DNA from: Lepiota brunneoincarnata
Taxonomy: Eukaryota > Basidiomycota > Agaricomycetes > Agaricales > Agaricaceae
Direction of reading: 5' to 3'
NCBI GenBank assembly: GCA_023014365.1
Contig: JAEBUN010000003.1
Coordinates: forward strand, 620,001 to 684,000
DNA length: 64,000 nt
Part shown: piece by piece, positions 1 to 11,231 of the stretch
How the letters are laid out: every line of letters begins with the position of its first letter
Position numbering within the stretch: the first letter of the stretch is position 1
The notes under the pieces: model-generated
The model's database searches: none
What the model was told of the DNA's origin: nothing
The model's input: the letters and a program-made list of their open reading frames with translations, nothing else
Position numbers and translations under genes: made by a program

Positions 1-939
1 ATCCTCTATATGCCACACAACAAAAGTTCCACAACATCGACTTATCCCTCTTCCTCTAGGCAGCCGGCTTTACCGCAGTTTACTCGCACCAAAATGCTAT
101 ACGAGATCGCTGACGAAGTCCTCTTGCTCGCAGATAAACTTGAAGACCCGGAAGAACGAAAAGAGTGGGCTGCTTATGCAGACTCTGTGTTCAGTCAGAT
201 CCACTTGTCACTACCTTACAGGTTCCAAGAAAATCCTTCGTTTCCTGGTCCCGATGCCAGCAATTCTCAACCTCCTCCCATAGGCGAAGGCATGGTTGCG
301 AAGGCTCGGGGCCAAGCATGGCTCGCCATAGGTAGTACCATTGCGGAGGCCATTGAGGAGAGAATGGACCAAGGCAGCGAATCTGGGGCAGCCGTCACGT
401 CCTTGATGCAGAGTGAAGAAGCTGAAGAAGCCAGGGATGCACTTACGCGTGCAATTGAATTCTTCGAACGTGCAGCGGCATTCGTCGGTGGGGAAACAGT
501 ATTACTCGACGAGGCAGAGGAGGAAGAGGAGGAAGAGGAGGAAGAGGTAAAAGACAATAGCAACGACGATGACACCAACGACGTAATGATTGTCGATGAC
601 AGCGATGAGGATGCCGATGATGAACAGGAGGCTGCGGGATCCATGAGCGCCCACGTGCGAGGAAAGCAGCGTCAGGGTTTGAGAGCCGAAGATGCTCGGC
701 GCACATCACGCCTCGAGGCTGACCGCATTTCCAGATCGGATGCCCTAAAACTGCGCCAGCAAGAGGCTGAAGCCGAGAAAAGGCAGCTGTCTTGTTTACT
801 TGCCGAAGCGCTTTGCTCTCTCGCCAACCTGACAGAGAACCAGGAACAACGGGAGGAATACTACCAACGAGCTGAGGCAGAAACGGGATTAGATCTGTTC
901 GGCGACGACCGTGACGACGGCATGGACGAAGACCATTGA
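1..939 (+). CDS. Ett1/Nro1-like protein, 3' part (5' end outside window)
   Basis: The reading frame is open from the window edge and ends in TGA at 937-939; the first ATG inside the window is at 10. The protein is helical and charged. It has a motif LYEIADEVLLLADKLEDPEE, then helical repeats around WLAIGSTIAEAIEER and DALTRAIEFFERA. A long acidic run (Glu/Asp, about residues 165-205) follows, and then a C-terminal helical block with SLANLTENQEQREEYYQRAE and an acidic tail. This layout of TPR-like helices, an acidic insert and a closing helix pair resembles fungal Ett1 (yeast enhancer of translation termination) and S. pombe Nro1 (regulator of the prolyl hydroxylase Ofd1). Family members are about 400 residues, so an N-terminal part is probably missing. 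The assignment rests on recall of the family pattern and is moderate; a generic TPR protein is the alternative. Confidence 0.5.
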   Translation: MLYMPHNKSSTTSTYPSSSRQPALPQFTRTKMLYEIADEVLLLADKLEDPEERKEWAAYADSVFSQIHLSLPYRFQENPSFPGPDASNSQPPPIGEGMVAKARGQAWLAIGSTIAEAIEERMDQGSESGAAVTSLMQSEEAEEARDALTRAIEFFERAAAFVGGETVLLDEAEEEEEEEEEEVKDNSNDDDTNDVMIVDDSDEDADDEQEAAGSMSAHVRGKQRQGLRAEDARRTSRLEADRISRSDALKLRQQEAEAEKRQLSCLLAEALCSLANLTENQEQREEYYQRAEAETGLDLFGDDRDDGMDEDH

Positions 940-3185
940 GCATTCGCCGATGCTCATGCACTGACCATTGGGTCAACTATAATCGTTCCCCTTATGCTAT
1001 TCGCCCACGTTTGCATTCCTCTATATCGATTTCCTACCTCGCGTTCGTCCCCGCCAGCCGCCGCCCGATTCCCCGAGTGACACCAGTTACGATAGACCAT
1101 TCTGCTGTGAAACTGCACTCATTTTACGACCACAAAAGATCCAAAAATTTACGGACTTACATGATGCCGCATATTTAAATTCCCACACTCCAGCCTATAT
1201 TCATATCCATCCCCCCATCTTGTCACTTTGCTATTCGGGACATTGTTGTTCTAGTAGACTGTAGCTTGCGAAATCCACTGTAAATGTAGTTGCACGGAAA
1301 GCTGAGCTGTTCGTAAGGGTAACAAACCCGCCACCCCCCAAGACTATATAGTGGGACACACGACACCCTCGTTTGCAGTGGGGCTTATTGACGCGCAGGA
1401 TGCGATTGGAATAGACCATCCAAGAAGGGTCCAAAGGCCCGTTCTAGCTGGGCCTAGACCGCAGTTTTCCACCCTCCTGTAACACAGCCGGCATCCAATC
1501 CTAACCTCTTGTTCTCCATTAGCCAATGACCACCATCCCGAGACAATTAACCCTACAAGGCGTGGCGACCCTAATACGCCGAACACTCCACGACCGAAGC
1601 ACGAGGAATGACACATGCCGTTGTATTGACTTGGGAAACTCGCCACTGAGAAGGTTCATCAAACTGTCCTCTGGTTATTGACCGGCTTGTGATGCTCGAA
1701 GATCAGACGCCGATCAAGCCCTCAGCACATATACTCCAATACGACAGGTGGTGGTAATTGACACCAAGTCCGGCAATTGTTTGCCTAGGTAAATTCAGCA
1801 CTGGGGCGTTTGTTGAACGAGTTAACGAGAACAAATATCATGAACAATAAATTCACCAGTTGGGTCTTTAAGCTCCCCAGCCCACTAGTTCACGTCGAAC
1901 CGAGGCCTGGCACCAATATGGGCCCCAAATATCATTGTTGTGAAGCTACCTGAAGCCTTGAAAAAGATCAGCACCCAGGTCCCCCCGCAGGCCCTGTCAT
2001 TAGTCTAGTCAGTCAATCAATCAGAGATGATCCTGTTAGAATAGGGTCCTAGGATACAGTGCACGAGCAGGTCCCATCCCGTGATTGGACGGGACTCGAG
2101 GGTCAACGGTGAACCGGGCGCCCGAACGTCATTGGTCAACGAAGGACCTGGGGAGAACCAAAAGTTCAGCGTTCAGCGATGTTCCGGATCTTCCATGGGG
2201 TAGCCCTGACTTGTCGAGAGGGAAACTCTCCAGGGACGTCCCTTCTAGCCCGACATCGCCTAGACGCCACTTTCCCAACGCGACCAATAAGTGTGCAGTT
2301 CACCCTCGTAAACGCAGGAAAGACCATGCCCCTCCCCCGATCTACAAGCGTCTTGAGGTCGGAAGCCAGCCACCAGTCAGAATGCACGCTTCTAGCTGCG
2401 CGGCAAGCACCACCCGCCTAAAAAAAAATTTTTTTTAGGCGATGCCTACCTAGCGGAGAAACCTACCAGGTGGGAGAATAGCGATGCAAGGGGTACTAGG
2501 AGCAATTATCCCGAGTTAGAATGCTGCGTTATCCAGGACATGTCATAGGGTTGGCTGTCCCCTCCCCAATTGCGGCTATTGGGGGGACGACAATGCCCAT
2601 GAATGCTTGAGCCAGGTGATATAAGCCTATTCTTGACACACAGGATGCCGATTTCCAATCCCAGGGGATCTGCGCAGAAATCCTAGAGTCGATCACTATT
2701 CCGCAACGAAGCAGCTGAAGGGCAGGCAAAGCCATCTTGCCGCGTCCAGCTAGGCCAATGTTCAACACTATATGGAGCTCTTGACTGGGGATTGGATGAT
2801 CATGTCATCTGCTTCTCTCGAAATTCCACTATCACTTTTCTCGGACCGTAGGCTGAGTTGCTTCAAGAGTGCACCAGCTCACCCGTGGAGGAAACGGAGG
2901 TATCGGATCGATTGAGCGGCTCGTGTTGGATATAGTGGTGATGGTAGAATCACCCGTGGAGTAGGAGGTCTGGGCCCACGTCGAAAGCGAGGCTGTTGAA
3001 GTGCACACATGGCGGGAGCGATGTGGCATGGGAGACTTTGTGTTTGAAAGGTACATATACATTTGTCTATCACACCAGGATCCGATGTATACGTTTAGGG
3101 GTACCTGAGGGGTCGGTTAGGGCTCGTTCGTAAGGACGATTGGTAGGCAGGATGGGAGCATCTGATTCGTTATCAATCCTGCCTG
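940..3185. other. Intergenic, 2.2 kb, no gene recognised
   Basis: Only short open frames without recognisable domains or consistent splice structure are present. The one structured element is the A/T palindrome at 2416-2440, listed separately. The right end is the 3' flank of the carrier gene on the minus strand. Confidence 0.5.
2416..2440. repeat. Near-perfect A/T palindrome
   Basis: A GCCT arm followed by nine A, eight T and AGGC forms an inverted repeat without a loop, off by a single A/T. Such palindromes are often joined transposon ends or cruciform/hairpin sites. No flanking target duplication or longer terminal repeat is seen, so its origin is open. Confidence 0.6.
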
Positions 3186-4571
3186 TCATGAGAACGCGTG
3201 GACAATGGTCTCGAACGTCGCAAATGTGACCATGTTAACCGGAATAGCACTGTTTGAACCATGCAACAAGTTTCGGTCAGTCCGAACGCCACAGTAGGAA
3301 AAAAAAATGAAGGGGGGTCTCCAGAATAAAAAAGGGGACAAAGGAGTCGGCGGTCCGCTGACACGTAGCATTTAGAGATCTGGAAAAACGCACCGAATGA
3401 TTGTGGGTGTCAGGCCCCGGAAAAATACCCCCATGCCTTCCGTCTTATACGAATACACAATAGTGGAGATGATGTTTCGGAAAGGATTGTTCGAATCTAC
3501 GGCACGAGACGAGCCGCGGAAGGGATCTAGCAAATTCGTCGTAGAATGCAATGTCCTGGCCTCTGAGGTGCTTCCTTGGATCCTGGTCTTGACTACATCA
3601 AGCGGGAAAGTAGCCGTCCAGCCAACTGTAAACCGCACAAAATGGCAGGTAAGCCAATAATCCAGGACACAGTCGCAGGAACCAAACCTATCCCCGCGAT
3701 CCCTCCCGCCAAGAGAAGTACAGGCCAAGGGAGTTTTTTCATATCGCCCTCGACCTCTGAAAAAAGTGAAGAGTGGTCAGTGGGTGCCTGATCCGGTAAA
3801 GGCTCCGCGAAGATCCTGCAGGTTGCCTCGTACTGAGTAAAAAGAGGGGGTTAGCAAAAGGTATGACGACCAAAACAAAAAAAAACAGCTAATTACCGCC
3901 AAAAAATATGCACCATACCCACAATCACGCAGAGCAGTCACTGTAATCCCGCGATACAGGCCTCGTATCCCGTATTGACGATATACCTGCCGAGCAACTG
4001 ATCGCGCAGTCGTTGGTGTCAGAAGCGACTGCTGGCGGATTTTTATGAGTTCTATGGGCGTCGTGATAATCCTAATAATCGAGACTATGAGAACGCCGAG
4101 CGCCCCGAGGGATTGCACGCTTACGAAGATACAATCCCGCTTCCAGCGCCCGCCAGTGCTATTTGAGACAAAGTAGGTACCGATTGGGGATTCTCTAATC
4201 CGAGCTTCATAATAAAGCGGTATGAAGCGAACACGAGTCCGTTCATGAGCGCGACAGATGCCTTGAGAAACGTGTCAGACATGCTCAGGCTCCCCGTAGA
4301 CAATGAATACCAGCGGAGACGTGATGCCTTTGAAGAGTCCGATGAATCTCTCCTCTCGAATGATGGTCATGATTGCGTTGAATGTCGAGTGATATTTTCC
4401 TGCAATTTCTGGACTCTGAAAGCGAACTTTGACTATTCAAAAACAAACCCGAGTCATTACAAATTGTCTGTAGACATTGTTTTGAGCGTCATTACCCGTA
4501 TCGAGGGGGAATCCGACCACTAAGCTTGCCATCCCCTGTCCCCGAGAACTAAGCACGAGCCGACATGTCAT
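3186..4571 (-). CDS. Mitochondrial carrier (SLC25 family) protein
   Basis: This is a solute transporter of the inner mitochondrial membrane. All three tandem carrier repeats are visible after splicing. Repeat 1 has FPLDTVKVRFQSPE (motif split by an intron near 4490-4440), repeat 2 has TPIELIKIRQQS (about 4060), and repeat 3 has FPLDVVKTRIQ (about 3600). Each is followed by the matching glycine-rich element, such as GLFKGITSPL, GLYRGITVTALRD and FFRGLTPTIIR. The C-terminus PVNMVTFATFETI is typical and is joined through an intron ending near 3250. The chosen start, ATG at 4569-4571, lies in frame just before the first conserved helix (GMASLVVGFPLDT); an earlier exon cannot be excluded. The substrate is not predictable; the signature spacing resembles the amino-acid/ornithine/carnitine branch. 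Confidence 0.85.
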
Positions 4572-4934
4572 GCATAGTTTAGGCGTACCGCAACCGTCCC
4601 AGCGAAGAAATCAAGCCTCGGGTCAAGTTCTAAGATCGCTTCAACGCATATCTCTAAGGGAGCACGTCGAATCGCACCCTGGGCGCCATTAGAGCTGGCA
4701 TTACTACTCATGAAGCGGGTTATTGCAAACGAACGAAGTCAGTGATAAGATTAGCCTGTGTGTTTGACGCAATGCTTATTGTGGACACTTCCCGGGAAAC
4801 GCCGTTAATAGATGACCGGATCTGCAGCTATGCATGTTATACTGTACAATCCATAAGCTCCCATGAAATGCGTGATAATACATGTGTCTAGGTATTCCAA
4901 TGAGTCGTTAATAAATACGCGGACGACCTTCCAT
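4572..4934. other. Intergenic
   Basis: This 360-bp stretch lies between the start of the carrier gene and the stop of the 7-TM gene, both on the minus strand, and should hold the carrier promoter. No further feature is seen. Confidence 0.5.
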
Positions 4935-6391
4935 TCAGTTATTTAGGTCAATCCTTCTCTCCGGGTATACACCCAGTTGATCCACCTCTGCGGATTTCCA
5001 AGGGTATTTCGGAGATGCGATGGTGGGCATCTGCCGCAAGATTAACGGGTTTTCCTGGACTGAGTAGATACGACCCTTTCGCGGTGCATCCACTGAACTC
5101 GCTATTTCTAAATTCAACAGGTATGGAGGAGACGGTGTCTCCGTGGCTGGTGCCTTTGCCAATCCGATGGATGATAGCGGAAACCTGAAGGGTGGTCAAT
5201 CGAACACCCCACATACATGTAGGGCTCAATTACTCACAACTAGCCCCTAGAAATGCGCATAGCGGTACTCAGATTGCGAATCCGACGACAGTATGGATCA
5301 ACTTACGAGTAAGGAAACGACCTAGAAAAATCAGTGGTCAGAAGGAGCTTCCGAGTACAATTCGACACTCACACAGCTGCGGATGATGCGCACAGCGGCT
5401 GGGGAAGCAAAACTTGATACAAGAAGGGCAAGGAGAAGCGCAGAGTACAAGGCCCCTGACAAGTGTTTAGGACAGGGATTAAGAACATTAGGGGTGTTTT
5501 AGCCCAACCTGATTCGATAACGAGGGTGATTGCACGTCGCATGAAACGTTTTTCTTGTTCCATGAATCTAGAGAGTTCGCGTTGTATACTCCAAATTCGA
5601 TATGCGATCATGCCTGCGACCCGATGATCAGTCATTTGCTGTTTCCGGACGGCGAGAACACCATACAGGATGAAATCAAGTTGACAGCAAGGGTCAGGGT
5701 ACAAAAGAGTCTCGAAAGCATGAGGGATATGTCCCGATGGAAGATCTTCCCGACCGCGCATGAGAGCAAACCATATGCCAAGGGCTATGCGCTTCGTTAG
5801 AAAAACAGACGTAGTTAACTTAAATTCAGGACTTGCCGACATCAGCAAGACAGAGAATCGAAGGGATCAAGATGACACGACGCATCTTGTTCCAGACCAT
5901 GAAACAACGGTAGATCTGGAGGGGAGTGTGAGGATTATCTTCCGTTTGTATTTGCGAGAACCGTGACGGACCATAAAACCATTGGCAGTCAATGTGGCTA
6001 TGATGTAGAGGCAATCTCTTAGTCTGTTGACAACCGTATATGTGGGTGCAGTGTCGTGAATTGTATTCTGTATATTTAGATAGAATCCAGCGATAAAATG
6101 CTAAAATGATTACTTCAAGTTGAGGGCACATTCAAGTTTTCTGGCGGATGGGCACGTACTGCTGTCGCGATAGCGAATGATGATAATGAAATGGCCGTTA
6201 AAAGGAAATAAGGCACTCTCCGTCCTCTGGCAGCCAACAAAGCCACCGTGCACCGGAAAAAAGCTGAGATATAGAGACCTAGAAGGCTTTAGCAAGCGCG
6301 GGGCTGCGATAGTTTTTATCAGACTCTTACCATAGACCAGAGCTTCGAGAGCCAGACTAATGTTCCGAACTGCCCCGGGGGGGAGAGACAT
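4935..6391 (-). CDS. Seven-TM membrane protein of an Agaricomycete-specific family
   Basis: Splicing the short exons gives a hydrophobic multi-helix protein. The start is MSLPPGAVRNISLALEALVY, then GLYISAFFRCTVALLA and YFLLTAISLSSFAIATAV. A soluble stretch and further helices follow, with the family pattern AYRIWSIQRELSRF, RRAITLVIESG and GALYSALLLALLVSSFA. It closes with a hydrophilic tail ending before the stop at 4935. This ordering matches a large, uncharacterised mushroom-fungus membrane family in which AYRIW...RR...I.IVIESGA.Y is the hallmark. No catalytic residue is evident and the function is unknown. Exon borders inside 5160-5400 and 5840-6110 are approximate. Confidence 0.75.
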
Positions 6392-7136
6392 GTGGGCACA
6401 AAGGGAGGTGAGCTATAGTGGTAGATTGGGAACAGGTTGCCTTGCTGCTTGTGGGGAAGGCAGCGAGTGTATATATTGGTTGTGACCGTTATTTGACTCG
6501 TGGTGCCTGATCGGACTGACCCTTGGACTCAGGGGTTCATGAGCGCCATTGATCCAGGCGAGTTTGGTCCTCGAGCCCTTTTTGCATAGAGGACTGTATT
6601 GGACGCCCAGACCTCCGGTGCTCCTATGGCAAGGTGGGTGATGGTGCGTTGATTACATCGCTGAATGCTTAGATGCGGATGAAGGGCCGGCCGAAAAGAG
6701 ACGCCATGGATGAATTGCAAGGGAGTCAGTCCGGTCCCAGATAGTCAAGTCTTTTGAATTGGAACAACGTGTTGGCGTGCAGGAGATTGAATGGAATCTG
6801 GCGGTGGGCGCATGTTACAGCGCGTCGGCCTGCAACCTCGAGAGGTCGACAGAAGACAGGAATGCATGCCTCGGAGAAAGGTTGTTGTGCTTCACCGGCA
6901 CGTGATCCTGCAGAAGCCTGGCAACCACCGACGCGAGTGATGATCGGGTTTCAGGCTAGCGAAAGTAACAGCAATGTCACACCGCCTAGCTGCCCCTGTC
7001 GTTGGGCGCAGAACATGTCAGCCGCTTCCTATCATCAACGGCAGCACAGGTTACCTTCTACTCTACTCTCGCATTTGCATCCATCACTCTCTTTTCAATT
7101 CACACAGTCACTCTTTTCGACAAACCTACCCCACCC
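6392..7136. promoter_or_regulatory. Divergent intergenic region between the 7-TM gene and the Kre9-like gene
   Basis: About 745 bp separate the two divergent start codons. A TATA-like run lies at about 6471-6477 (tatatat). The stretch immediately upstream of 7137 is rich in pyrimidine tracts, as is common before fungal start codons. No specific binding site is claimed. Confidence 0.35.
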
Positions 7137-8003
7137 ATGCTTTCTCTATTCGCCCTCGCTGCGGCACTCGTCTCTCTTCTCGTCGTTCGCGCAGACGTCG
7201 TCCCCAGCGAACCGTCCCCAGGAAAAATTTATAGAGAAGGCCAAACTTGCTCAATAGTCTGGGATGCTGACCCCGTCATACCATCGGGCTGGAAGAATCT
7301 GAACATTGAGCTCATGACGGGGGATAACTTTAATATGATTCACCTTACCAGTCAGTTCAGCGCTAGTCAAGTTTATACCCACCATTAACTTTACCAGCCG
7401 TCGCCACGAACCAGGACGGTACTGTTCAAGGACGCTTCGATTACATCTGTCCCGCAGTAAGACTTTTGGTACCATCCACACGAACTCTAGAGGCTCACAC
7501 CTACCTCTTTAGGTCACTGTCCATTCTGCAATCTACTTCTACCAGTTCACGGCACCCTCCGCCGCTAACAAGACCTGGACGACGCGTTTCACTATTACCT
7601 CCCCGTCAGGCGAGACAACCCCACCCGCCAACCCTACTCAGCCCGACAGTGGCGACCCCATCCCGTGGGGTGTTGGTGCACTCACCGATCCGTCCAAGGC
7701 TACGCCTCCACCACCCAGTGCAGGTGGATCTGTCTCCGCCGCGGCGAATACGACGACCGTCTCTTCTCTTCCCGCATCGACAGTCGTCCTCTGTGATTTC
7801 TCTCCTCGTCCACTCCGGCTGTTCCTCCAACCGCCTCGAGGCTTGTCGTGACGACTGTTTCGACTACTCCTCCTGCCACCTCTTCACCCGACGCGCAGAA
7901 TGATGCTACCAATGGCGCCGTTGGAATGGTGGCTTCATATACCCCAATCCGTTCCATCGCCTCCCTCGTTCTGTCTGCGCTCGCAATCACACTGTTCCTT
8001 TGA
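7137..8003 (+). CDS. Secreted Kre9/Knh1-like Ser/Thr-rich protein with frame-broken GPI tail
   Basis: The ATG at 7137 opens a signal peptide (MLSLFALAAALVSLLVVRA). A Kre9/Knh1-type beta-sandwich domain follows: PSPGKIYREGQTCSIVW, IELMTGDNFNMIHLT, GRFDYICPA, SAIYFYQFT and TWTTRFTI. Introns at 7351-7397 and 7457-7512 keep the frame. A Pro/Ser/Thr-rich linker then leads in this frame to TGA at 7849-7851. After a shift of one frame near 7780-7815, a second open stretch runs to TGA at 8001-8003. It ends in a hydrophobic GPI-signal-like tail (SIASLVLSALAITLFL). The original protein was therefore probably a GPI-anchored cell-wall/surface protein of the beta-glucan assembly (Kre9/Knh1) domain family. 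The break is either a sequence error or a real mutation that releases the protein from the membrane. Confidence 0.75.
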
Positions 8004-8414
8004 TCGTACTAGTTGCCGTAATGATCCTTGTTTCGCTGTGTCTGCTGCCTATAGACCATTCGCTTTACTTGATCATCTGTTGGGAGTAGCTATGTAATCT
8101 CTGCTTAATGCTCGTATAGAGGGCAAGTTGATGCACCTGCTACACTTGCAAAGCTGTTTATACACTGGTTTGATGCTGCCTGGGATTAATTGCCCTACAT
8201 AAGCCCTCTGTTCTAAATTTAGCACGCGTCTGTAGATACAAATGTTTCAAGGTCTTGAACGCAAATACGGGTTATAAAAATATAGATCTATAAACAACTA
8301 ACATGTATGTACCTTTCAAAGGTGGGGTAATCAACAAGCGAAAAAAAAAAGATACACTAAAAACAGTTGTCCCAAAATATGACGTGGGGTAGCCGTGCTC
8401 TTAATGAAACATTA
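8004..8414. other. Convergent intergenic region
   Basis: This is the 3' flank of two converging genes. It is A/T-rich with an A run at about 8341-8350. No gene seen. Confidence 0.45.
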
Positions 8415-10496
8415 TTATGAAGATTTGAACCGAGGATTCTTCAGGAGCGTCTCGGCGAACTCCTTAAAATCGTGTTTAGAGCATGATCGTGCAGGCTACC
8501 CGACCATCCGGTTAATTGGCCCTCGAACGCTGGGGGGGAGTGAAGAGGAACACACCTTCATTGCATAGATGACTATTTCCAACGGAGACTTCTCATCGTC
8601 TTGTCCCCCGTTCTCTGTCATTGGCTGCTCCTGAGAAAGAATCCGTAAAACGTGCTCGTTCGCATCGTATGTGCACCGAACAGATGAATTGACCCGGATA
8701 TTCATCGAAACCTTCCATAGTGGCTCACGTCTGAATACTGGGTTATATGTATGAATCGAATCTAGTACCAAAACAGGTTCAATATAGACCTACACAGCCG
8801 TTCGTCCAGCGTCGCCTTGTCCGACAACAACTTGAGGTGGCCGACCATACCTTCAGCGAATGGCTTGTTCCCGTGCTTCACAAATAGCTTCACGCTCTTC
8901 AATTCCATTTCGACATCTTCATTTTCTTCGCCCGTGACAGCTATTTTTTTTTTACCGGACCAACAGCGACCGCGAAATGCAAAAGGGAAAGGACATCGTG
9001 TCAGGTTCGCGTTTGAGGTTTCTACCAGGGAAGTGGAGAGTTGATACTAACGGGTGGTGGTTGGTTTAGCCGCTGGCGGGGCTTGGGTGATGACATGTTG
9101 TTCGCTACCACTACTCAGGGCACTTTCACTCTCGCCTTTGTCTTCAGTAATAAGCGGAGCTGGTCCTTCAAACCAACTCTCGTCCGTGTTCGGTGCGGAC
9201 CAGATTGAGCGCCTCGGTTTGGACCCCGATTCTTGGGACGTGGTAGATGCACCGAAAGGTAGCTTGGAGCCCGCAAACGCGGCGAATCCTCGAGTTTTCT
9301 GTTTGGAGTCGTAAATATCAATTTCTGCGGGTTAGCGAACCAACTTGAGCCTACAAATGGCGATGGAATGGGTTTCTCGAGCGATGGCTTCATGGGAGAG
9401 GGAACGAGAACAGGACTGGAAGTGGTAACATCCTATGAACGCAATGTCCGTCAGCGGCACACACGACTGGATCCGTGACGGAAGCTCACACTTCGTTCAG
9501 CCTCTTGGCCTTCTTCAACAGGATCGCTAACGACCTCCGGTTCAGGATGTCCTGTTGTCGAGTCAGTCACAGGGGGTGTGACACCACCAATCGATTCGCT
9601 CAGCACTGTGTCGGGTTCGTGCCGGGCCTCAGTTGTATGAATTACAGTTGGAACAATCAGAGGGCTATCTGTGAGTTCTGCAGCGGGAGTGGGAGCGCCC
9701 AACGTCTCCGCGCCGGGAGATGGAGTGCGGGGAGGCTCCTCAAAATGCATGTTCGGTGTGTTGATGGGCGGCTGGGAGTCGTCAATCGGACGAACTCAGG
9801 GATGTCCAGAGGAGGGATACTCACGATGTAAACCCAGTCATCTTGCGTTAGTAGATCTTCCGAAAATAATAAAGCCGTTGGTTCTTCCATTGATCCCTGC
9901 AAGTAAAGGTGAGAAGCGAGCTCATTTGGGAATGACTGGAGTTTACCTTTCCCTTGTCGTTGCTGTCGGTAGATGGGGTGCGGCATCGCTTACGAGGGTA
10001 GATGTTGGCTAGATTCTGCCCGTCGTTTTGTAAACGGCTTGTCCGGAAGTATCATGAGTAAATCATAGAATACGAACGTATGGGTACCCCAGATCTTGCT
10101 ATTACCATTGTCCGGCGCCGTCAGCACAGGGTATTAAAGGAGAATAGGATAACTCACTGTGTCATCTTGCTCAAATCCACCATGAGGCTCTTTACGTTTT
10201 AATGAATCTCGCCTGACTGGCGGCCAGGATATGATGCTCGAAGAGGCTCTCATAAGTGGATTCGTCAGTGGGCTTGGCAACGCTTTCTCGTTCGAAGAAG
10301 CCATAGTATCTTCTTTCGATTCATCATTATCTGATACCCCAGGCGCCCCTGCTGATAGTTTGGTCTTGAAAGATATTCGGGAGACGGATGATACCCACAT
10401 CGTTGTGTTGAGCTTGCGGGCATAAGTATAGCCAACCGTCGCAGCGAAGGTAGCGATTCCGGCCACCATGACATTGAAATCGGAAACAGGAAACAT
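8415..10496 (-). CDS. RanBP1-domain protein with N-terminal membrane segment
   Basis: The start ATG (10494-10496) gives a short lumenal or cytosolic end, then a hydrophobic segment VMVAGIATFAATVGYTYA followed by Arg/Lys. A long low-complexity Pro/Ser/Thr/Glu region follows (exons in about 9450-10400), then KTRGFAAFAGSKLPFG and KPRRSIWSAP. The C-terminal RanBP1 domain has EMELKSVKLFVKHGN, GHLKLLSDKATLDERL, FRREPLWKVSMNIRVN, RCTYDANEHVLRIL and IVIYAMK, and ends DFKEFAETLLKNPRFKSS. RanBP1 domains bind Ran-GTP and occur in nuclear-pore and export cofactors (Yrb1, Yrb2/RanBP3, Nup2, Nup358). The GFAAFAGS...PF piece resembles the segment preceding the domain in Yrb2-like proteins. Exon borders in the linker are approximate. 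The membrane segment is discussed in the findings. Confidence 0.8.
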
Positions 10497-10980
10497 GACG
10501 CTTGTGTGTGTGGTCGTGATCGAGGTAATTCGTGCACCTGGCTGCTGTGGGCAAGGTTTGGACCTTGAGCCTACCGAAAACAAAACAAGAACGGGCTCGA
10601 ACACGCACATAAAAGTCAATTGTTAGGTCCTCTCTGGGGAGCTCCTATTAAGAAGGGAGTCTCTGTCGTTGGGGGTATATGCAGAGTGAAAACACTCCTT
10701 GAACCGAAAGTACTTAAAGTTCCCTGGCTAGCTGCCACCCTCCATGATGCTCTGCCTCACCCATAACACGAGTCATTTTCTTATCGGGCCGACGGAAACC
10801 TTGGGGATCTGCAAGAACACGTGTTGCTTCGGATCCGATAACCAGCATAGTGCGCAGTCTGCGTCGAACAACCTGGGACCGAGAATCCAAGGCGAAGAAA
10901 GTAGGCTCTTTCGACAGAAGAGGTCGATAGCTTGAGCAGTAATTTGTGCCCAGAAATTAACCTCATGTCATACTCCGAGT
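10497..10980. other. Intergenic, upstream of the RanBP1-domain gene
   Basis: No coding region or repeat was recognised here. It should contain the promoter of the minus-strand RanBP1-domain gene. The duplicated segment starts at its right edge. Confidence 0.4.
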
Positions 10981-11231
10981 TTGGTGTTTTCATGGTGTGA
11001 CTGGAGTTGCGAGGCACGTGTAGCTCACGATTAACCCTAGAAGGTAGGGGTTGCAACACCCCTGTATCACAAATTTTCTACTTAGGGTCGCTGCAATCCC
11101 TGGTATTCTAGCTACTTTCTGAGCATCGTGCAATCACAGCCCCGAGATATAGGGTGACTGATGAGCACCGGGCGTCGAGAGCTAATCAGCCCTTTCGGGT
11201 TCCGTCACAATGGAGATTAGGTATTTATGTA

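Noticed and set aside
443..976. 177-codon frame on the minus strand opposite the Ett1-like gene
   Set aside because: It overlaps the acidic repeat of the plus-strand gene, is Pro/Arg/His-rich from reading GAG/GAA repeats backwards, and has no domain.
2085..2438. 117-codon plus-strand frame ending in the A/T palindrome
   Set aside because: Arg/Pro/Ser-rich without domains and overlapped by equal-length frames in other phases.
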